Notes under the pieces: model-generated
What the model saw: the letters and a program-made list of their open reading frames with translations, nothing else
What the model was told of the DNA's origin: nothing
The model's database searches: none
Origin: Dictyoglomus sp.
Lineage (GTDB): Bacteria > Dictyoglomota > Dictyoglomia > Dictyoglomales > Dictyoglomaceae
Length of the DNA stretch: 64,000 nt
Reading direction: 5' to 3'
Assembly: GCA_025060475.1 (NCBI GenBank)
Contig: JANXBZ010000011.1
Span: forward strand, 23,235 to 87,234
Shown here: piece by piece, positions 18,641 to 27,854 of the stretch
Numbering within the stretch: position 1 is the first letter of the stretch
Layout of the letters: every line of letters starts with the position of its first letter
Program-made: the position numbers and the translations under genes

Positions 18641-19208
18641 GGGAGATATAAAAGAGGGATTGAAAATTATTGTGGATCCTAATCTTACTTGGGAAGAAAT
18701 TAAAGAGCTCATATGGGAAGAATTAAGCAGAAAGGAAAGTTTTTTGAGAGGAGCTTCTATAAGTTTAGATTTAAGAAATAAAAAAATAGATGAAGAAGAA
18801 TGGATTAATTTTCAACAGAAAATTTTTAAAGAATTTGGTATAATGTTATATAAAGAAATTTTTGCAACAAAATTAGAAGATAAAAATATAGCTCAAATCA
18901 TCTTAGGACCTATAAGAAGTGGACAAAGAATCTATTCTAAAAATAGTCTGTTAATTATAGGAGATATTAATCCAGGTGCAGAAATTATTAGTGAGAAGAG
19001 TATTTTTGTATTAGGAAAAATTAAAGGTTTTGTTTATGCAGGGATGGAAAGAAATAGAAAAGCTTTAATTTTTGGATTATATTTAAGTCCAGTTCATATG
19101 CAAATTGCAGACATTGTATGGGAAGGGGAGAAAATTTTAGATTCTTCTTTTGGATATTGGGTGTATATAGAAGATGAGAAGTTGAAGATAAGTATAAATA
19201 TTCTTTAG
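18621..19208 (+). CDS. minC: Septum site-determining protein MinC
   Basis: MinC blocks FtsZ assembly away from mid-cell when carried to the membrane by MinD. The N-terminal domain begins EKIVIKGDIKEGLKII; the C-terminal beta-helix has LGPIRSGQRIYSKNSLLIIG, INPGAEI and KGFVYAGMERN. Two TTG starts are possible, 18612 and 18621; the second has AGAGG at an 8-nt spacing and gives a normal N-terminus (195 residues). It is followed by minD after 10 nt. Confidence 0.88.
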   Translation: MEKIVIKGDIKEGLKIIVDPNLTWEEIKELIWEELSRKESFLRGASISLDLRNKKIDEEEWINFQQKIFKEFGIMLYKEIFATKLEDKNIAQIILGPIRSGQRIYSKNSLLIIGDINPGAEIISEKSIFVLGKIKGFVYAGMERNRKALIFGLYLSPVHMQIADIVWEGEKILDSSFGYWVYIEDEKLKISINIL

Positions 19209-19218
19209 GAGGGAGACA

Positions 19219-20013
19219 ATGGGAAAAGCTTTTGTAATAACATCTGGTAAGGGAGGGGTGGGAAAAACTACAGCGGTAGCAAACATAGGAACAGGTTTAG
19301 CTATGAGAGGATATAATGTAGCATTAGTAGACACAGATATTGGATTAAGAAATTTAGATCTTCTACTAGGATTGGAAAATAGAATAGTTTACACTATTGT
19401 GGATGTTGCTGAAAAGAAGTGTCAAATTAGACAAGCATTGATTAAAGATAAAAGATTATCAAATCTTTTTCTTCTTCCAGCTGCTCAAACTCGAGAAAAA
19501 GATGCTATAAATAGAAATCAAATGATAGAAATAATTGAAGAATTAAGAACATCTTTTGATTATATTCTTATTGATTGTCCTGCTGGAATTGAGCAAGGTT
19601 TTAGGAATGCTATTGCTGGGGCAGATTTTGCAATAGTTATAACAACCCCAGAAGTTGCAGCAGTAAGGGATGCAGACAGGGTAATTGGTCTTCTAGAAGC
19701 TAACGGATTTAAAGATCCAGTACTTATTATAAACAGAGTTCGACCTGATATGGTAAAAAGAGGAGATATGTTGGGAATAGAAGATGTTTTGGAAGTTCTT
19801 GCAATTAAACTTTTAGGAATTATTCCTGAAGATGAGGAGATAATTGTAAGTGTTAATAAGGGAGAACCAATTATTTTTAATAATAATAAAAGCAAAGCAG
19901 GAATTGCATTTAATTTAATAGTAGACAGTCTCTTAGGAGAAAAAGTAGATTGGAATAATCTATTTGTAGAGTCCACTCTTTGGGATAGATTAAGGAAATT
20001 TTTCAATATTTAG
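19219..20013 (+). CDS. minD: Septum site-determining ATPase MinD
   Basis: MinD is a deviant-Walker ATPase that binds the membrane when ATP-bound and recruits MinC. The 264 residues have GKGGVGKTTAVANIG at the start, DTDIGLRNLDLLLGLENR, and DCPAGIEQGFRNAI. The C-terminus WDRLRKFFNI fits the amphipathic membrane-targeting helix. AGGAGG precedes the ATG. Confidence 0.96.
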   Translation: MGKAFVITSGKGGVGKTTAVANIGTGLAMRGYNVALVDTDIGLRNLDLLLGLENRIVYTIVDVAEKKCQIRQALIKDKRLSNLFLLPAAQTREKDAINRNQMIEIIEELRTSFDYILIDCPAGIEQGFRNAIAGADFAIVITTPEVAAVRDADRVIGLLEANGFKDPVLIINRVRPDMVKRGDMLGIEDVLEVLAIKLLGIIPEDEEIIVSVNKGEPIIFNNNKSKAGIAFNLIVDSLLGEKVDWNNLFVESTLWDRLRKFFNI

Positions 20014-20022
20014 GAGGATAAA

Positions 20023-20265
20023 ATGCCTATTTTTGATTTTGGAGGAAAACAAAAATCTCCAAGAGATATAGCAAAAGAAAGACTTCAAGTTATGTTAGTA
20101 TATGACAGAATACATATAGATCCAGGATTAGTAGATGCATTAAAAGAAGATTTAATTAAGACAATTTCTAGGTATTCTAAATTTGATGTGGATAATCTAG
20201 CTATAGATCTTTCCAATAGAGATAATCAGATAATATTAAGAATAGATATACCCATTAAAGGCTAA
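20023..20265 (+). CDS. minE: Cell division topological specificity factor MinE
   Basis: MinE stimulates MinD ATPase and drives Min oscillation. The 80-residue protein has AKERLQVMLVYDRIHIDPG, the MinD-interacting segment, and a C-terminal dimerisation part DNQIILRIDIPI. It ends the long run of genes that starts at speD; having both MinE and MinD argues for an oscillating system and not the DivIVA type. Confidence 0.93.
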   Translation: MPIFDFGGKQKSPRDIAKERLQVMLVYDRIHIDPGLVDALKEDLIKTISRYSKFDVDNLAIDLSNRDNQIILRIDIPIKG

Positions 20266-20277
20266 CGAACTCATTAA

Positions 20278-20306
20278 TTGACAACACCTTAAATTTTTGA
20301 TAAATT
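20278..20306 (+). promoter_or_regulatory. Promoter of the aromatic operon
   Basis: TTGACA (20278-20283), a 17-nt spacer and TAAATT (20301-20306). The -35 is perfect and the -10 has two mismatches. It lies in the only gap (72 nt) before the aro genes and ends 31 nt before the aroE ATG. Confidence 0.65.
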
Positions 20307-20337
20307 AATCCCAAATTTATATCAGGGAAAGGAAACT

Positions 20338-21189
20338 ATGATTTCACAAGAGACGAAGATTTTAGGTTTAATAGGCTATCCTTTAAAACATTCCATATCC
20401 TTTATTTTGCATAATTTTGCTTTTAAACAATTAAATATTCCTGCGATCTATTTAAATATTCCTATTCCCTATGAAAAATTTCATAAGGCTTTAGAGGGGT
20501 TAAAACATCTTCCTCTTTATGGGTTAAATGTTACTATTCCCTATAAGGAATTAGTGATTACTTATTTAGATGAAATATCTATTTTGGCTCAAAAAATCAA
20601 AGCTGTAAATACAATAACAGTTAAAGATGGAAAATGGTTTGGAGATAATACAGACGTCCCGGGATTTATTAAAACCTTAGAAGATTTAAACCTTCCAAGG
20701 GATATTTCTTATTTAGTATTAGGAGCAGGAGGCGCAGGAAGAGCTATAGCTTTTTCCTTAATAGAGTATGGTGTTCAGAAAATTTATATCACTAATCGAA
20801 CAAAAGAAAAAGGAGAAAATTTAATAAAAGATCTAAAATATTATTATCCTTATATAAAATCTGAGTATATTTCCTGGGAAGAGAAAGAATATTTCTCAGA
20901 ATATCCCTTTGTACTTATAAATACAACATCTGTAGGATTAGACGGAAAAACTTTATCCTTTAAAATAAATAAAACTTTTAAGGAAAGAATATATTTAGTT
21001 TACGATATAATTTATAATCCATATAAAACTCCATTAATATTACAGGCTGAAGAACTAAAAATTCCATGGAAAAATGGGCTAGATATGCTTATTTATCAAG
21101 CCATCTATGCTTGGAAAAACTGGTTTGGTTTTATGCCTCCTTTTGAATTTCTTAAAAACGAGGGAGAGAAATATCTATGCGCTTTTTAA
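20338..21189 (+). CDS. aroE: Shikimate dehydrogenase AroE
   Basis: AroE reduces 3-dehydroshikimate with NADPH. The 283 residues show GYPLKHSISFILHN, the catalytic NVTIPYKE lysine motif, NTITVKDGKWFGDNTD and the nucleotide-binding GAGGAGRAIAFSL. It is the first gene of the operon; the AAAGGAA site precedes the ATG. It overlaps aroC by 13 nt. Confidence 0.94.
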   Translation: MISQETKILGLIGYPLKHSISFILHNFAFKQLNIPAIYLNIPIPYEKFHKALEGLKHLPLYGLNVTIPYKELVITYLDEISILAQKIKAVNTITVKDGKWFGDNTDVPGFIKTLEDLNLPRDISYLVLGAGGAGRAIAFSLIEYGVQKIYITNRTKEKGENLIKDLKYYYPYIKSEYISWEEKEYFSEYPFVLINTTSVGLDGKTLSFKINKTFKERIYLVYDIIYNPYKTPLILQAEELKIPWKNGLDMLIYQAIYAWKNWFGFMPPFEFLKNEGEKYLCAF

Positions 21190-22343
21190 CTGCAGGAGAA
21201 TCTCATGGTCCATGCCTTACTGCAATAATTGAAGGATTTCCAGCAGGAGTAAAAGTTTCTATTGATGAGATAAATAAAGAATTAGAAAAAAGACAAAGAG
21301 TCTATGGGAGAGGAGAAAGGATGAAAATTGAAAAGGACGAAGTAGAGATCCTTTCAGGAGTAAGAGGAGGCTATACTCTTGGTTCACCAATAACTTTAAG
21401 AATAAAAAATAGAGACTGGGAGAACTGGAAAGAAATTATGAATATTTTAGAAGAACCCCATATTAATCCTATAACTATACCTCGGCCTGGACATGCGGAT
21501 CTTCCAGGAGTTTTAAAATATCATTTTGATGATATTAGAAATGTTTTAGAAAGAGCAAGTGCAAGAGAAACTGCAATTAGGGTTGCTGTTGGTGCTTTTG
21601 CAAAAATCTTTTTAAAAGAATTTAATATTGAATTATTAAGTTATACCGAATCTATCGGGGAAATCGAAGATAAATTTGATAATCTCTCTTGGGACGAATT
21701 AAAGGAAAGAGTCGAAAATTCTGATTTGAGATGGATAAATTTCGAGTCAGAAAATAAGGTTAAGAACTTGATTGATAAAGCAAAAGAAGAGGGAGATACT
21801 TTAGGAGGAACTTTTATTGTTTTAATCAGAAATGTACCTCCAGGACTTGGAAGTTATGTTCATTGGGATAAAAGATTAGATGGTTTGTTAGCTCAAGCTA
21901 TTCTAAGTATTCCATCGGTAAAAGGGGTGGAAATTGGGGAAGCTTTTTTGATTTCAAAAAAAAGAGGATCTGAAGTTTTAGATTCTTTTGTAGAAGAAAG
22001 AGGAATAATTAAAAGAAAAACAAATTACATGGGAGGAATAGAGGGAGGAGTTTCCAATGGAGAAAATATAAAAATAAGAGGAGCTGTGAAGCCTATTCCT
22101 ACTTTAAGAAAACCGTTGTTATCCTTTGATCTTAAGGAGCATAAATTAAAAGAAAGTTTTTATGAAAGAAGTGATGTATGCGTGGTGCCTGCAGTATGTA
22201 TTATAGGAGAAGCAATGGTCTCTTGGGTAATTGCCTCTGAATTTTTAAAGAAATTTTCAGGAGACCATCTTTCTGAGATAAAAAGAAGTTATGAAGAATA
22301 TAGAAAATATCTTTATAAAAGAATATGGAAGAAATTAGAGTAA
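21177..22343 (+). CDS. aroC: Chorismate synthase AroC
   Basis: AroC makes chorismate from EPSP and needs reduced FMN. The 388 residues have TAGESHGPCLTAIIEGFPAG, RPGHADLPG, ERASARETAIRVA and GGIEGGVSNGENI, all family signatures. It is monofunctional in length and overlaps aroB by 19 nt. Confidence 0.95.
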   Translation: MRFLTAGESHGPCLTAIIEGFPAGVKVSIDEINKELEKRQRVYGRGERMKIEKDEVEILSGVRGGYTLGSPITLRIKNRDWENWKEIMNILEEPHINPITIPRPGHADLPGVLKYHFDDIRNVLERASARETAIRVAVGAFAKIFLKEFNIELLSYTESIGEIEDKFDNLSWDELKERVENSDLRWINFESENKVKNLIDKAKEEGDTLGGTFIVLIRNVPPGLGSYVHWDKRLDGLLAQAILSIPSVKGVEIGEAFLISKKRGSEVLDSFVEERGIIKRKTNYMGGIEGGVSNGENIKIRGAVKPIPTLRKPLLSFDLKEHKLKESFYERSDVCVVPAVCIIGEAMVSWVIASEFLKKFSGDHLSEIKRSYEEYRKYLYKRIWKKLE

Positions 22344-23395
22344 ATATTCCTCAGAATGAATATTCTATATTTATAGGTGAAAACTATCTTTCTTCTCTTC
22401 CAGCTTGCTTTTTTTCTTGTTCTTCTCTGTTTATAATTACCCATCCTTTCTTAGCTTGGCAATTTGGCGAAGAAATTAAAAAGAGTTTAGAAAAGAATAA
22501 TATAAAACCTAATTTTATATTTGTTCCTCCTGGAGAAAAAAGTAAATCCTTTAAGGAATTTATTAGGATTCAAAGAATTCTCGCTCAATCTAATGCAGAT
22601 AGAAAATGTATTATTGTAGCGTTAGGAGGAGGAGTTATTGGTGACTTAGCTGGATTTGTCTCTGCTACTTATTTGAGAGGTGTAGATTATGTACAGATAC
22701 CTACCACTTTACTTTCACAGGTTGATAGTTCCATTGGAGGTAAAGTAGGAATAAATATCCCTGAAGGGAAAAATCTTGTTGGAGCTTTTTATCATCCTAA
22801 AGTAGTCTTTATTGATGTAAAAACTCTCGATACTCTCCCAGAAAGAGAATTTAAAAGTGGTTTAGCGGAAGTTATTAAATATGGGGTTATTTTAAATGAA
22901 GATTTATTTGAATTTTTAAATAAAAATTATGAGAAAATTCTAAAAAGAGATGAAAAATCTCTTTTATATATCATAAAAGAAAGTATATTATGTAAAAAAT
23001 ACGTAGTCGAAAAAGATGAAAAGGAGAAGAATTTGAGAATGATATTAAATTTTGGACATACAATAGGACATGCTCTTGAAGCAAAAGGAAGATTTAATAA
23101 ATTTCTACATGGAGAGGCTGTAGCTATAGGAATGCTATTAGAAACAAAAATATCTTATCTTCTTAACTATTGTTCAAAGGATACTTATATAAAAATAAAG
23201 GAAATCTTATTGAAATTTGGTTTTAATTTAGACTTTTCTTATAAATTTTCTTCTTTACTTCCTTATATTATGAGGGATAAAAAAGCTTTATCCAGTAAGA
23301 TTAGATTTATTCTCCCTTTAAAAATTGGTGAGGTTTTTATATGTGAGGAAGTATCTTTAGATATTGTTAAAAAAGTTATTAATAAGGAGGAGTAA
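22325..23395 (+). CDS. aroB: 3-dehydroquinate synthase AroB
   Basis: AroB closes DAHP to 3-dehydroquinate with NAD and a divalent metal. The 356 residues carry VALGGGVIGDLAGFVSATYL, QIPTTLLSQVDSSIGGKVGI and NFGHTIGHALEA, which supply NAD and metal contacts. The start lies within the end of aroC. Confidence 0.94.
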   Translation: MEEIRVNIPQNEYSIFIGENYLSSLPACFFSCSSLFIITHPFLAWQFGEEIKKSLEKNNIKPNFIFVPPGEKSKSFKEFIRIQRILAQSNADRKCIIVALGGGVIGDLAGFVSATYLRGVDYVQIPTTLLSQVDSSIGGKVGINIPEGKNLVGAFYHPKVVFIDVKTLDTLPEREFKSGLAEVIKYGVILNEDLFEFLNKNYEKILKRDEKSLLYIIKESILCKKYVVEKDEKEKNLRMILNFGHTIGHALEAKGRFNKFLHGEAVAIGMLLETKISYLLNYCSKDTYIKIKEILLKFGFNLDFSYKFSSLLPYIMRDKKALSSKIRFILPLKIGEVFICEEVSLDIVKKVINKEE

Positions 23396-23399
23396 AGAA

Positions 23400-24425
23400 A
23401 TGATAATAGTATTAAGACCTACAGCTACTGATGAGGACATTCAGAAAGTAGTTGAAAAACTAAAGGAATTTAATTATGGTGCTCATATATCAAGGGGAGA
23501 AACAAGAACTGTAATTGGAGCTATAGGAGAAAAAAGGATGGAAGAAAAAATATTAATAATGGAACAAATAGAAGTTCTTCCTTTTGTTGAAAAGGTTATA
23601 CCTATTTTAACTCCTTATAAATTGACTCTTCGAGATTTAAAACCTGAAGGGACAAAGATTTATATAAATGATATAGAAATTGGTGGAAATACTATAATTA
23701 TTATGGCAGGGCCATGTGCTGTTGAAAGTAAGGAACAATTAAGAGAGACTGCAAAGTTTATAAAGGAAAAAGGCGCAAAAATATTAAGAGGAGGAGTTTT
23801 TAAGCCAAGAACATCTCCTTATAGTTTTCAGGGTTTAGGAATAGAGGGTCTAAAACTTCTTTATGAAATTAAAGAAGAATTTAAAATTCCTGTGATTACT
23901 GAAATAATGGATCCTCGAGATTTAGAAAAAGCCTTAGATTATATAGATATTGTACAAATCGGCGCAAGAAATATGCAAAATTTTACCTTATTAAAAGAAG
24001 TGGGACAAATTAGAAAACCTGTTCTTTTAAAAAGAGGACCTTCTGCAACTTTAGAAGAATTGCTTTTTGCTGCAGAATATATTTTATTAGGAGGAAATAA
24101 CGAAGTTATTCTTTGTGAAAGAGGAATAAGAAGTTTTTCTGACTTTTCAAGAAATACATTGGATTTAAATATTGTTCCTGCTCTAAAAGAAAAAACTCAT
24201 CTTCCTGTTTTTGTTGATCCTAGTCATGGAACAGGAAGTTACAAATTAGTACCTAGTATGGCAAAGGCAGCTATTGCATGTGGAGCGGATGGTTTAATTA
24301 TAGAGGTTCATCCTAATCCTGAAAAGGCTTTATCCGATGGGCCTCAGTCTTTAAATTTCTCAGCTTTTGAAAGTCTTATGAAAGATCTTGTAAAGATTGC
24401 AAATGCTGTAGGTAGAAATATATGA
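23400..24425 (+). CDS. aroF: DAHP synthase, type with N-terminal regulatory domain
   Basis: This enzyme condenses PEP and erythrose 4-phosphate, the first step to chorismate. About the first 75 residues (MIIVLRPTATDEDIQKVVEK onward) form the ferredoxin-like domain found in Thermotoga-type enzymes, which in relatives binds Tyr or Phe for feedback control. The catalytic barrel follows with MAGPCAVES, GGVFKPRTSPYSFQGLG and DPSHGTGSY. ATG 23400 follows AAGGAGG by 9 nt and is preferred to a TTG at 23364. It overlaps tyrA through ATGA. Confidence 0.94.
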   Translation: MIIVLRPTATDEDIQKVVEKLKEFNYGAHISRGETRTVIGAIGEKRMEEKILIMEQIEVLPFVEKVIPILTPYKLTLRDLKPEGTKIYINDIEIGGNTIIIMAGPCAVESKEQLRETAKFIKEKGAKILRGGVFKPRTSPYSFQGLGIEGLKLLYEIKEEFKIPVITEIMDPRDLEKALDYIDIVQIGARNMQNFTLLKEVGQIRKPVLLKRGPSATLEELLFAAEYILLGGNNEVILCERGIRSFSDFSRNTLDLNIVPALKEKTHLPVFVDPSHGTGSYKLVPSMAKAAIACGADGLIIEVHPNPEKALSDGPQSLNFSAFESLMKDLVKIANAVGRNI

Positions 24426-25264
24426 AGATAGGAATAATAGGTTTGGGACTTATTGGCACCTCTTTAGCTCTTGCATTTAAAGAACAGAAATTATTTATAT
24501 GGGGTATAGATATAGAAAAAACTGCAGTAGATAATCTTTTAAATAATGGAATTATAGAAAAGGGAGATACAAATTTAAAAAAATTATCGAAAGAAATAAA
24601 AGAAAGTGAAGTAATTTTCATTTCAGTGTATCCATCAAAAGTTTTAGAAATTGTTAATGAATTGAAAAATTTTTTAAATGAAAATCAGATTTTGACGGAT
24701 ACTGCAAGTATAAAAGAAAAAATTATAAATTATATTGAAAAAGATAAATTTCTAAGAAAAATATTTATTGGTGGACATCCTCTTGCTGGAAAGGAAAAAG
24801 GTGGATATAAAGAGGGAGAAGTAAAACTTTTTCAAGATAAAATATACTTTTTAACTCCATCCTCCGAAGTTTCTGATGAAAAACTTAATAAAATTACATC
24901 TTTAATTAGATCAATTGGGGCAAAACCCTTTATTATCTCACCTTATGAACATGACAAAATATTATCATATACAAGTCATCTACCTCAGATAATTTCATAT
25001 ATACTTTCTTATTCTGTTCCTCTAGAGTACTTATGTTTTACTGGATCAGGATTTAAAGATTCTACAAGATTAGCGAAAAGTCCTGTAGATCTTTGGATGG
25101 ATATCATAAAAGAAAACGAAGAGAATATTTTAAAGGCATTAGATGATTTCTATAAAGTTTTCAATATTGTTTATGAAAAAATTAATATGAAAGATTGGAA
25201 CGAATTAAAGAATTTTTTAGAAAAATCTAGAGAAAAAAGATTAGAGATTGAGGTGAAATCATGA
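24422..25264 (+). CDS. tyrA: Prephenate dehydrogenase TyrA
   Basis: TyrA oxidises and decarboxylates prephenate on the way to tyrosine. The 280 residues have the NAD-binding IGIIGLGLIGTSLALAF and the catalytic-region motif GGHPLAGKEKGGYKEG. There is no fused chorismate mutase or ACT domain. It sits between aroF and aroA with ATGA overlaps at both ends. Confidence 0.9.
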   Translation: MKIGIIGLGLIGTSLALAFKEQKLFIWGIDIEKTAVDNLLNNGIIEKGDTNLKKLSKEIKESEVIFISVYPSKVLEIVNELKNFLNENQILTDTASIKEKIINYIEKDKFLRKIFIGGHPLAGKEKGGYKEGEVKLFQDKIYFLTPSSEVSDEKLNKITSLIRSIGAKPFIISPYEHDKILSYTSHLPQIISYILSYSVPLEYLCFTGSGFKDSTRLAKSPVDLWMDIIKENEENILKALDDFYKVFNIVYEKINMKDWNELKNFLEKSREKRLEIEVKS

Positions 25265-26562
25265 GAAGAATAATGGTAAAAAAAAGTAAAGGCCTAAATG
25301 GAGTAATAGAAATTCCAGGAGACAAATCCATTTCTCATAGAGCTCTTATTTTCTCTTCTTTGGCCAAAGGAAAATCTAAGATTGTGAATTTTTTATTTGG
25401 TCAAGATTGTATTTCTACTATGAACTGCCTAAAAAAATTGGGAGTAAAGATAGAAATTGAGAATAATATAATTCATGTGGAAGGCAGAGGATTAAGAGGA
25501 TTATCAGAATCCGAAGATATCTTAGATGCTGGAAATTCGGGAACAACAGCAAGAATTCTTTTGGGAATATTAGCAGGTCAGGAAGGTTTATTTAGTGTGT
25601 TAACTGGAGATAGTTCTCTAAAAAAAAGGCCGATGGGAAGAGTAGTTCAACCTCTTTCTCAAATGGGAGCGCATATCATAGGAAGAAAAGAAGGAAATTT
25701 TCTTCCTATTGCTATTAAAGGAAAAAAATTAAGGGGAATAACTTACAAATTACCTGTTCCTAGTGCTCAGGTAAAATCCTGTCTTCTTCTTGCTGGATTA
25801 TTAGCAGAAGGAGAAACAAAAATAATAGAACCTTCTTTATCTCGTAATCATACAGAACTAATTTTTGAATATCTTAATTTACCTTTAATAAGAAACGATT
25901 TAGAAATAATTACCCATGGAATAGAAGAATTTTCCTCTAAAGATTTTTATATTCCTGGCGATTTTTCTTCTGCAAGTTTCATAATAGCAGGAGCATTGCT
26001 AGTTCCAAATTCAGAGATTATATTAAAAAATTGTGGATTAAACCCAACAAGAACAGGAATGTTAGAAGTCTTAAAAAAATGTGGTGCTAAGATTCATATA
26101 TTAAAAGAAGAATATTGGGGAAAGGAAAAAGTAGGAGATATCTTAGTTAAAACCTCAGACTTAACTGAATTTATTATAGAAGGGGATATAGTTCCAAGAT
26201 TAATTGATGAAATCCCGATATTAGCAGTAATTGCAACCCAAGCAAAGGGAAAAAGTTACTTTAGAAATGTTGAAGAATTAAGAGTTAAAGAATCTGATAG
26301 GATAAAAGGAATTTTAGAAAACATTAGAAAAATGGGGGGGAAAGGTGAAGAAACAGCAGAGGGCTTTTATATTGAGGGACCTACTCCTCTTAAGGGAATA
26401 CAAATTGAAACTTTTAATGATCATCGTTTAGCAATGGCTTTTACTATTGCAGGACTTATAGCAGATGGTGAAACTATTGTAGAAAGAGAGAGTATTGATA
26501 TTTCCTTTCCTAATTTTATAGAAGTTCTTAAAAATATTGGGGGTGAAGTATTTGAATTATGA
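25261..26562 (+). CDS. aroA: EPSP synthase AroA
   Basis: AroA (3-phosphoshikimate 1-carboxyvinyltransferase) adds enolpyruvate from PEP to shikimate 3-phosphate. The 433 residues show PGDKSISHRALIFSSLA, LDAGNSGTTARILLGILAG, and the C-terminal VKESDRIKGILENI and FNDHRLAMAFTIAGL motifs. It has an ATGA overlap with tyrA, and yerC starts inside its end. Shikimate kinase and dehydroquinase are not in the window. Confidence 0.95.
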   Translation: MRRIMVKKSKGLNGVIEIPGDKSISHRALIFSSLAKGKSKIVNFLFGQDCISTMNCLKKLGVKIEIENNIIHVEGRGLRGLSESEDILDAGNSGTTARILLGILAGQEGLFSVLTGDSSLKKRPMGRVVQPLSQMGAHIIGRKEGNFLPIAIKGKKLRGITYKLPVPSAQVKSCLLLAGLLAEGETKIIEPSLSRNHTELIFEYLNLPLIRNDLEIITHGIEEFSSKDFYIPGDFSSASFIIAGALLVPNSEIILKNCGLNPTRTGMLEVLKKCGAKIHILKEEYWGKEKVGDILVKTSDLTEFIIEGDIVPRLIDEIPILAVIATQAKGKSYFRNVEELRVKESDRIKGILENIRKMGGKGEETAEGFYIEGPTPLKGIQIETFNDHRLAMAFTIAGLIADGETIVERESIDISFPNFIEVLKNIGGEVFEL

Positions 26563-26863
26563 GCCTAAATGGTTAGATGAGAATATTAAAGAATTAGTTC
26601 GTGCTATTTTAGTTTTGGAGACAGAAGAAGAGGTTTTAAGATTTTTAGAGGATATTTGTACTATAAATGAAATAAGAGATTTAGCACAAAGATTAGTTGT
26701 AGCAAAAATGTTAGATGAAGGAAAATCTTACGAAGAAATTGAAAAAGTTACAGGTACTAGCTCAGCAACTATTAGTAGGGTTAAAAAATTTTTATATTAT
26801 GGAGCAGATGGTTATAAAATTGTTTTAGATAGATTAAAGAGATTAAAAAAGGGAGAGATGTAG
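26552..26863 (+). CDS. YerC/YecD family TrpR-related DNA-binding protein
   Basis: This small protein (103 residues) belongs to the TrpR superfamily: TINEIRDLAQRLVVAKMLDEG followed by a helix-turn-helix, SYEEIEKVTGTSSATISRVK. TTG 26552 is preferred because GGGGGTGA lies about 6 nt upstream; TTG 26537 and GTG 26543 also fit the frame. It is the last gene of the aromatic operon and is probably translated by coupling to aroA. A role in sensing an aromatic amino acid and controlling this operon is an inference from position; YerC relatives are not generally shown to bind tryptophan. Confidence 0.85.
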   Translation: MNYEPKWLDENIKELVRAILVLETEEEVLRFLEDICTINEIRDLAQRLVVAKMLDEGKSYEEIEKVTGTSSATISRVKKFLYYGADGYKIVLDRLKRLKKGEM

Positions 26864-26875
26864 TCTCTCCCTTTT
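26847..26875. terminator. Bidirectional intrinsic terminator
   Basis: GGGAGAGA (26851-26858), loop TGTAG, TCTCTCCC (26864-26871), with AAAA before and TTTT after, so it can work on both strands. The yerC stop codon is in the loop, and the converging transporter operon ends at 26874. Confidence 0.85.
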
Positions 26876-27854
26876 ATTTATTAAATAACCAACATTTTAC
26901 CCAATGATTAGGTTTTACCTCTATTTCCGCAGGTTCAGTACTACAAATTTCCATTGCATACTGACACCTTGGAGAGAATCTGCAGCCAGGAGGTGGATCA
27001 ATAAGATTTGGTGGTTCTCCTGGAGGAACGTCTCTTAGTTTCTTTCTGTTTTCAGGATCAGGATCTGGAATTGCAGAAAGAAGAGCTTTTGTGTAAGGAT
27101 GAAGAGGATTATTTAAAATTTCATTAGTATGTGCTCTTTCTACAAGATTTCCCGCATACATAATGAAAATCCAATTAGAAAACATCCTAACAGTAGCTAA
27201 ATCATGGGTTATATATATAAGGCTCATATGAAACTTTTCCTGTAATTCTCTAAGAAGATCTAAGATTTCAATTCTAACTGAGGCATCAAGCATAGATACA
27301 GGCTCATCTGCAATCACAAGTTTTGGTCTCATAATCAAAGCTCTTGCAATGACTACTCTTTGCATCTGTCCACCAGAAAGCATATGGGGATATTTAGGTG
27401 CAAAATCTTCGACAGGTGTCAATTTGACATCTTCTAAAGCTCTAAATATTCTTTCTTTTCTTTCCTCAGGAGTTCCTATTTTATGAATTAGTAATGGTTC
27501 CTCAAGAATTCTATAAACGGTGAAATGAGGAGGAAGAGCACCAAAAGGATCTTGTTGTATAAGACCTGTCTCTCTTCTATACCATTTCAAATCATTCGAG
27601 TTTAAATTAGTTATATCCTTTCCATCAAAGTAAATCTTTCCAGAGGTTGGTTCATATAACTTTAAAATTGTTTTACCAAGAGTAGTTTTTCCACTGCCAC
27701 TTTCTCCAACAAGAGAAATGGATTCTCCTTTTTTCAATTCAAAATTTATTCCATCCACAGCTCTTACATAAAGAGGTTGAGATATAAGTCTTCTTTTAAT
27801 TTCAAACCATACCTTTAAGTTTTCAATTTTTAATAAAATTTGATCATTATTCAT
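26874..27854 (-). CDS. ABC transporter ATP-binding protein, OppF/DppF type
   Basis: This is the second ATPase of a peptide/oligosaccharide importer. The 326 residues have Walker A GESGSGKTTLGK, the signature LSGGQMQRVVIARAL, Walker B LVIADEPVSMLD, and the C-terminal oligopeptide-type extension with cysteines (GCRFSPRCQYAMEICS). I chose the ATG at 27854, which has AGGTGAG upstream, over a GTG at 27863 that overlaps that site. Its start overlaps the end of the upstream ATPase gene by 8 nt. Confidence 0.9.
   Translation of the reverse strand: MNNDQILLKIENLKVWFEIKRRLISQPLYVRAVDGINFELKKGESISLVGESGSGKTTLGKTILKLYEPTSGKIYFDGKDITNLNSNDLKWYRRETGLIQQDPFGALPPHFTVYRILEEPLLIHKIGTPEERKERIFRALEDVKLTPVEDFAPKYPHMLSGGQMQRVVIARALIMRPKLVIADEPVSMLDASVRIEILDLLRELQEKFHMSLIYITHDLATVRMFSNWIFIMYAGNLVERAHTNEILNNPLHPYTKALLSAIPDPDPENRKKLRDVPPGEPPNLIDPPPGCRFSPRCQYAMEICSTEPAEIEVKPNHWVKCWLFNK

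Noticed and set aside
19560..20006. A 148-codon open frame antisense to minD
   Set aside because: It is a shadow of the conserved minD coding strand, low complexity (Ser, Ile, Leu), with no ribosome-binding site and no recognisable domain.
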